From: Rhizophagus irregularis
Lineage: Eukaryota > Glomeromycota > Glomeromycetes > Glomerales > Glomeraceae
Assembly (NCBI RefSeq): GCF_026210795.1
Contig: NC_089431.1
Coordinates: 930,001-994,000, forward strand
Direction: 5' to 3'
Length of the DNA stretch: 64,000 nucleotides
Position numbers and translations under genes: made by a program. The notes beneath the pieces are model-generated. The model saw only the letters and a program-made list of their open reading frames with translations. It made no database searches and was not told where the DNA came from. Position 1 is the first letter of the stretch. Every line of letters begins with the position of its first letter. Positions 59,224 through 64,000 of this stretch are shown piece after piece.

Positions 59224-61797
59224 TTCTTTTTTAAATTTTATTTAATTATTTATAATCATGATAGAGATTAACATAATTTTATAAAATACCTAGAGGTATC
59301 GTCGAAAGGCGATAACCCTATAACTAACCGATCTAATCTAAATGACTATAGTCGTGACTCGTGAGACTAAAAAAAAACTAATTGTGTAAAGTCTACAAAA
59401 TTGATAAACTATTACTAATTATTGCGATTAGTGTGATCAGGTGATTTGTTAACGAAAAAACCGAAAATAACCGAAACCCCTATTCAAAAAGTTATTCCAA
59501 ATAATTAATGGTCAATTGGTTTGTGTTCTGGTCACTTTTAATACAGTAACCACTAATGTAATAATAAGAATTACATGAAAAGAAGTTGGAAATCGATTAT
59601 AGAAATATAGAAAAATCGTTACAGTGACGGCTAAGCATTGTGTAGATCAAATAACATTTATAGTAGTTTATATGTCCACATGATCACATGATCACTTTTC
59701 GCAGCCGATATTTACGATCCATGGTTTAAAGTTTTTTTTTTGAATTTTCTAATATTTTCTTCTGTTTTTGGGTTATAATTTTCTAATCAAATCAATAACT
59801 ATATATATAAAAATTTCTAATACAAATTGTGAAATTAAATAATAGATACATTAAGAAAAATAAAATCTAATTAATTTTCTAATAGGAACGTACGCGAAAT
59901 TAGACAAAAATTCTCCACTTGTCCAGAAATCTGATTCCTTTTCCAAAACAACTTGACCTAATTCGTCCTAAATTTATTTACTCTGTTGAACGTTTATTCG
60001 CTATCAGAGTCGTCTCTGCAACCCTGTATGTCACTATGCGTTTCTTGTTTTCATTCAATTTTTCGGTTTCTGACTCCACAACTTTTTCTTTACCTTTAGA
60101 TACACTTTTTTCTTCTTTTCCGCTTATTTCGTTAATTCGACTACTAAACAGAGTTTAATTGATTAGAATTTTCTACCACATCGTTATTCGGAACCGTGGA
60201 TACTGAAGGATAGTTAACGCATCTACAAATTAGTTGTTCGTAGGGAGTGCTCCTAACGGGTCGGGTTGGGTCAGGTTTAAGGGATATTTGAATTCGATTC
60301 GAATATTCATGTGATTCGACTTGAAAATTCGGATCGATCAACCGTGTAACCAAACTTGACTCGACCCGATCATAGTTTAACCCGAATAACCTGGGTCAAA
60401 CTCGAATTTATATTAAATTTATGATCAGCTAAATTAATCGTCATTTTACGCAATTTTTTTACGAAAAATTTTACAATTTTTATTGTAATAATGTTTATTT
60501 ATTAATTAATATAAAATTCAGTTTGGAATCTTGGTAAGTGTGAAAAATCAAAGAAATTTAAACTCATACATGCACGAACAGTTTGTGTTTTAAGGCTGAA
60601 TCATTTTGTTGCCAGTAGATCAGCTCCACCAAAAAAAATTCGTTCTACTGGAACACTTGTTCAATAATATTATCAATAATTGCATACAATAAGCTTATTT
60701 ATCTGTAATAGCCAGATAACCTTGGACGTATTGGAGTCACCAATTTTCCGTAACCAAGTCTTATTAACTCTAGAGTTTTAAAAAGAATTATGAAATAATA
60801 TTAAATATATATTTTAAATTAAATACAATAAAAACTTTTACTTACGAAAACCGCGGCATCCGGGTCACCCGGGTTGATCTGATTCAAAACAACAGTACGA
60901 CCCTAACCCGACGGGTCGGGTCATGCGGGTTACAAGTCATTAAAATGATTAATCCTGATTCGATTCAAAATTCGAGTCGGGTCGATCACCCGGGTCTGAT
61001 CTGACCCGTACGGAGCACTAGTGCGACGTTGTCAGCCCCGTAAAAAAAGTCTATCCGTTTTTTTTATATTCCATCTTTTTTCCGTAAAAGGCTCATATTT
61101 CCGGAATTAATAGCCTTATATCACGGAATTTATCAAATTATTTACATTTTCCGTGAATGGATCCGGGAAAGGCTCATTTTTACGTAGTTTTTACAGAAAT
61201 AATGGATAAAATTTTTTATAGGGTAGACGTCTTTCGATTGCCCGGTTTCCTGAATTTCATCTTGCGCTTTTATTTGTAATCCATTCCCTAAATCCTCTGT
61301 CATTGCTCATTGATACGTGGCCTTGGATAAATCTTGTCCATTATTTAAATACATTAAAATATATTTCACTTTGTTAATTTTAATGGTTTTAGCAAAATGG
61401 CCGCCATATTCTCTAATGTAGTCCTTTATAATCGTGTAGTCGTGTTTCCAATATCTTATTCGCTCAACTTATTAACTGCCTGCCAACTATATCTTTTCTT
61501 TATATCGTTCGATGAAATCTTTTCTTCAAACATTCTAAAGAAATATAAACGTCCATTTTTTGTTATTGGTATATTAGATCCACCCTTTATGAAAATTGAT
61601 TCCATATTATTTGTTAAGCGGATTTTAATCTGGACAGTTTTATATTTGTAGTTTCATTTGACCGTAGACGTTCCACACTTCCACATAACCCACTTGTTCA
61701 TCACATCTCTTCATCTTTCCAATACGCTACGCCGGAAATCATATTATAATCTCAAGTCACGTGAAACACTCGTGAAACGTTGGCAAAATATTTATCC
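59224..61797. mobile_element. 2.6-kb segment interrupting unit C
   Basis: AAAAGGTACGTTATT occurs at both edges (left ~59203-59217, right ~61798-61812), and unit sequence resumes to the right exactly where it stopped on the left. The 15-bp duplication and the T-run just inside the left edge would fit a retroposon inserted with its poly(A) end at the left. However, the left edge also seems to keep a little unit homology after the T-run (ATAATCATGATAGA), so an unequal exchange is an alternative. The right part (61390-61800) has open stretches (SLNLLTACQLYLFFISFDEI; later SRETLVKRWQNIYPKG), perhaps from a captured gene. A TIR-bearing element is nested inside. Confidence 0.5.
60246..61022. mobile_element. 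TIR-bounded, GGGTC-rich non-autonomous element, nested
   Basis: The left end AGTGCTCCTAACGGGTC and the reverse complement of the right end, AGTGCTCCGTACGGGTC, differ at two positions. Subterminal regions on both sides are GC-rich and dense in GGGTC/GACCC words (CGGGTCGGGTTGGGTCAGG; GACCCTAACCCGACGGGTCG), while the middle is AT-rich. Dense subterminal repeats are typical of hAT-type elements, but no 8-bp target duplication is visible, so the class is unsure. No transposase frame. Confidence 0.65.
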
Positions 61798-63311
61798 AAA
61801 AGGTACGTTATTGTTTAAACGTTAAGTATATAATGGCATCATTATAGTTGATTCATTTCTTTTAATATTAAAAATCCAATATTAAAAAACTTTAATTAAT
61901 AAATAATATACTATAGAAATAGTAATTATTATAATTTTACCATAGATTGAATGTTACTTTTTTCAACAGATATATGTTTTCTAGAAAAAATCTTTCAATG
62001 GCTCAAATCTCGAAACCCTTGATATCATATAAAATGACTAGTACGATATTATACAAACTTTTTTAAAGTATTATATAATTATTATATATTTTATATTTTA
62101 TTCCAAGTTGGAAGAATAAATTTATTATTTATTATAAAAATATTTTTATTTTATGAGAGTAACGTTCGTTACCTACAGTATAATAAATAGTTTTTTCGTT
62201 TCGATTAAAAATAATTTTTTCATTTATATAATGAAATAATAGCATTTAGTATATAAAAAATACAAATGTTCTTGTTTTTTTTGTAATTTAGTTATTATAT
62301 TTTGATCTGATAGTCATTGAATAGCGTGATCTATATACAATTCAATTGTAAATCAATTAAATTAGGCATTGCATTTTTAATTCTGCCCAAAATTCTACTC
62401 TAATTCTAGTAAGTTGACATTCACCAGCGGTGATATTTAGCAATACTTAATTAAATTAGTGTAAGAGAATTTTATTAAGACAAAATTCTTTAAAAATTCT
62501 TAACTGAACCAAATTTCGATCAATTTATTATTTTTGTCGTGATCATATACAGTATTTTATTAAATTTATTATATTGGAAAGAGATAAAAGAAAATTATAA
62601 GATGATAAATGAACTAATATTTTTCTCGGATATGATTGTAAATTTCTGTTTCATAAAAGAAAATTTTTTTTAACTCGTACCTCAAAATAAATTAAGCAAA
62701 GTCTAGATAACTTAAGAAGAAACAAAAAAATATTTTATTTAATATTTATTCAAATAAAAAAACTAATAATAAATATATAAAAATAAATCACTTTTAAATA
62801 TAAAAATAATAGATTTAAAATTATGTTTGTTTACTACAACTAATTTTGAAGTAGTTTTCTTAATGCTTAATAGATCAGCTACTAACCCAAGTAACATTTT
62901 TTGTCATCATATCAGAAATTCTATTTATCAAACATTTCGCTTTCTAACGTTTCTAACGTTTTGTAATCAAAGTTGAGCGTCTCTTTTTAACATTTTAACA
63001 CAATCCCAATAAATAATATAATTTCTAATATATACATTTTTTCGCTTATTTAATCCTGACAAAAAATTTCCACTAAGTTATAATACTAAAGTAAATAAAA
63101 TATAAACTAAGTTAATAAAAATTTTACTTTTAAATTTATTAAATAATATTCTGACTATTCCCAAAAAAAACCTACTATAATTTAAGATTAATCATTCAAA
63201 TTACTATCATCTTCTTGATTAATTTCGTTGAGATCTATTATTAAAATAATTAAATAAAATTAGACGAATAAAATAATAAATTACTTCAAATAAATTATTT
63301 TACCTGATTTA

Positions 63312-64000
63312 CTAAATTTTACAATCAAAACATTCTGAAACTATAAATTAAACAATAACATAGTGTTAGAATAAAATGTAAATTTATAATTAATATTAAT
63401 AATAATTATACTTACTTATATTTGCTGATACTGATGGAATATCATCTATTATTAAAAAAAATTGATATCGTTAAAACTCGAATAAGATTTTTTCATAATT
63501 AAAATTAAAAATAAAATTTACCCGAATTAACTTGAAATGATGATAAATCCGATGAGTTTACAGGTTCTGGAAGATTTTTGAAACTTAAAAATCTACTTGT
63601 GTATACTGCTTGAGGATGAGTTTTAATACTTTCAGACTTATTGTCATTCGATCTGTTTTTCAATGTTTTTTCTCTAATTTTTCTATTATATTTATCCATT
63701 TGAGTACGAATTTCACTACTGAGTTTCTCGTCTTCTTTATCCCATTTTTTTAATATTTGATACAATTCTTTAGCAGATGGTCTATTTTCTGTTTTAGCAT
63801 CCCAACATTTCATAATTAAATCTACAAGAAATTTTGGAATATCTTCAGAAATTTTTGGTCTTAGTCCTTTACATATTTTAACAGCTAAAATATGATCATG
63901 AGGAATATCATTAAAAGGAATTTCTTCAGAAAGAAACTCATTCATAATTATTCCAAATGAATAAATATCAGCTGCTTTTGTATATTGATGCCCACGTAAA
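63312..64000 (-). CDS. Kinase 4 (unit C), 3' part, cut by window edge
   Basis: The C-terminal part of a third array kinase; the 5' end lies beyond 64000. Exons: 64000 (partial) to 63522, 63445-63416 and 63340-63312. Visible: LRGHQYTKAADIYSFGIIMN, then LSEEIPFNDIPHDHILAVKI, CWDAKTENRPSAKELYQIL and the tail HPQAVYTSRFLSFKNLPEP. The last exon ends ISECFDCKI with the same extra base as kinase 3, so these two share a C-terminus that differs from kinase 2. No inactivating change is visible in this part; whether the whole gene is intact is unknown. Confidence 0.8.

Larger units (their letters stand above)
58763..63311. other. Flank of tandem unit C with 2.6-kb interruption
   Basis: 58763-59220 and 61800-63311 match the flank of units A and B. 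59224-61797 is foreign to the unit (separate entry). No complete gene was found in either part. Confidence 0.6.
49990..64000. repeat. Direct tandem array of ~4-4.5 kb units carrying kinases
   Basis: Unit A ~49990-54530, unit B ~54540-58600 and unit C ~58740 to beyond the window are co-linear. Marker words repeat in order: TTTTTAGTTAAGGTCAGAAA (50088, 54625; variant 58801), CACTTTATGTAAAATCGTTA (50257, 54792), CAACCAGCAAAACATTCTTG (51013, 55530), AAAGTTGAGCGTCTC (51975, 56080, 62969) and the kinase exons. Identity between A and B looks high outside indels; C is more diverged. Units B and C lack the element present in A, and unit C is interrupted at ~59224-61797. Confidence 0.85.

Noticed and set aside
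59919-60158. 79-codon + strand frame, Ser/Phe-rich
   Set aside because: Within the foreign segment; no start context, and composition on the reverse strand is equally open. Not enough to call a gene.
60144-60353. 69-codon minus-strand frame at the edge of the GGGTC-rich element
   Set aside because: It crosses the element border and reads its subterminal repeats (KPDPTRPVR); no homologous part in either side.

Overview
This is eukaryotic, very AT-rich DNA with many short introns (about 45-120 nt, GTAAGT-type donors, AG acceptors). The gene content points to an arbuscular mycorrhizal fungus, most likely Rhizophagus (Glomeromycotina). The strongest signs are kinases with the Rhizophagus-type N-terminal CX2C-X9-CX2C block followed by an 'NWTSGNKDID' segment, divergent F-box/leucine-rich proteins, and a family of small SAM-dependent methyltransferases. 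Gene-poor intervals are full of poly(dA:dT), minisatellites and miniature inverted-repeat elements. There is no sign of operons, rRNA, tRNA or CRISPR. All exon models are read by eye from splice signals and frame continuity.

Layout. 1-0.8 kb: 3' end of an APC-superfamily amino-acid permease, convergent with an F-box gene (1.1-2.8 kb). 2.8-10.2 kb: gene-free, with several inverted-repeat elements. 10.2-11.6 kb: MOT1-type molybdate transporter. 11.6-19.1 kb: gene-poor, with an 8-bp-TSD hAT-like miniature element, a ~200-bp-period repeat and a 40-bp minisatellite. 19.1-20.5 kb: fumarylacetoacetate-hydrolase-family enzyme. 20.9-22.5 kb: kinase 1. 23.6-26.0 kb: App1-like phosphatidate phosphatase (8 exons). 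28.0-30.0 kb: two unrecognised small genes. 31.3-34.7 kb: CC2D1/Lgd homologue (7 exons). 35.3-35.9 kb: promethin/LDAF1-like membrane protein. 36.3-38.2 kb: a second F-box gene.

40.4-49.5 kb: three paralogous five-exon methyltransferase genes on the + strand with the same intron positions and phases. All three start with an N-myristoylation-type MGNxxS sequence followed by lysines, which suggests membrane-tethered methyltransferases. 50-64 kb: a direct tandem array of ~4-4.5 kb units, each carrying a minus-strand kinase. The first unit is intact, the second has an in-frame stop, and the third runs off the window and has 2.6 kb of foreign sequence inside its flank. Comparing the units gives a paralogous empty site for a TA-flanked miniature element at 51.3-51.7 kb.

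The genes do not form one pathway. Two of them (App1-like PA phosphatase and promethin-like protein) would both bear on lipid-droplet or phosphatidate metabolism, but they lie 10 kb apart, so their proximity is not evidence of co-function. The most distinctive content is the expanded, actively duplicating signalling families (kinases, F-box proteins, acylated methyltransferases) set among recently mobile small elements.
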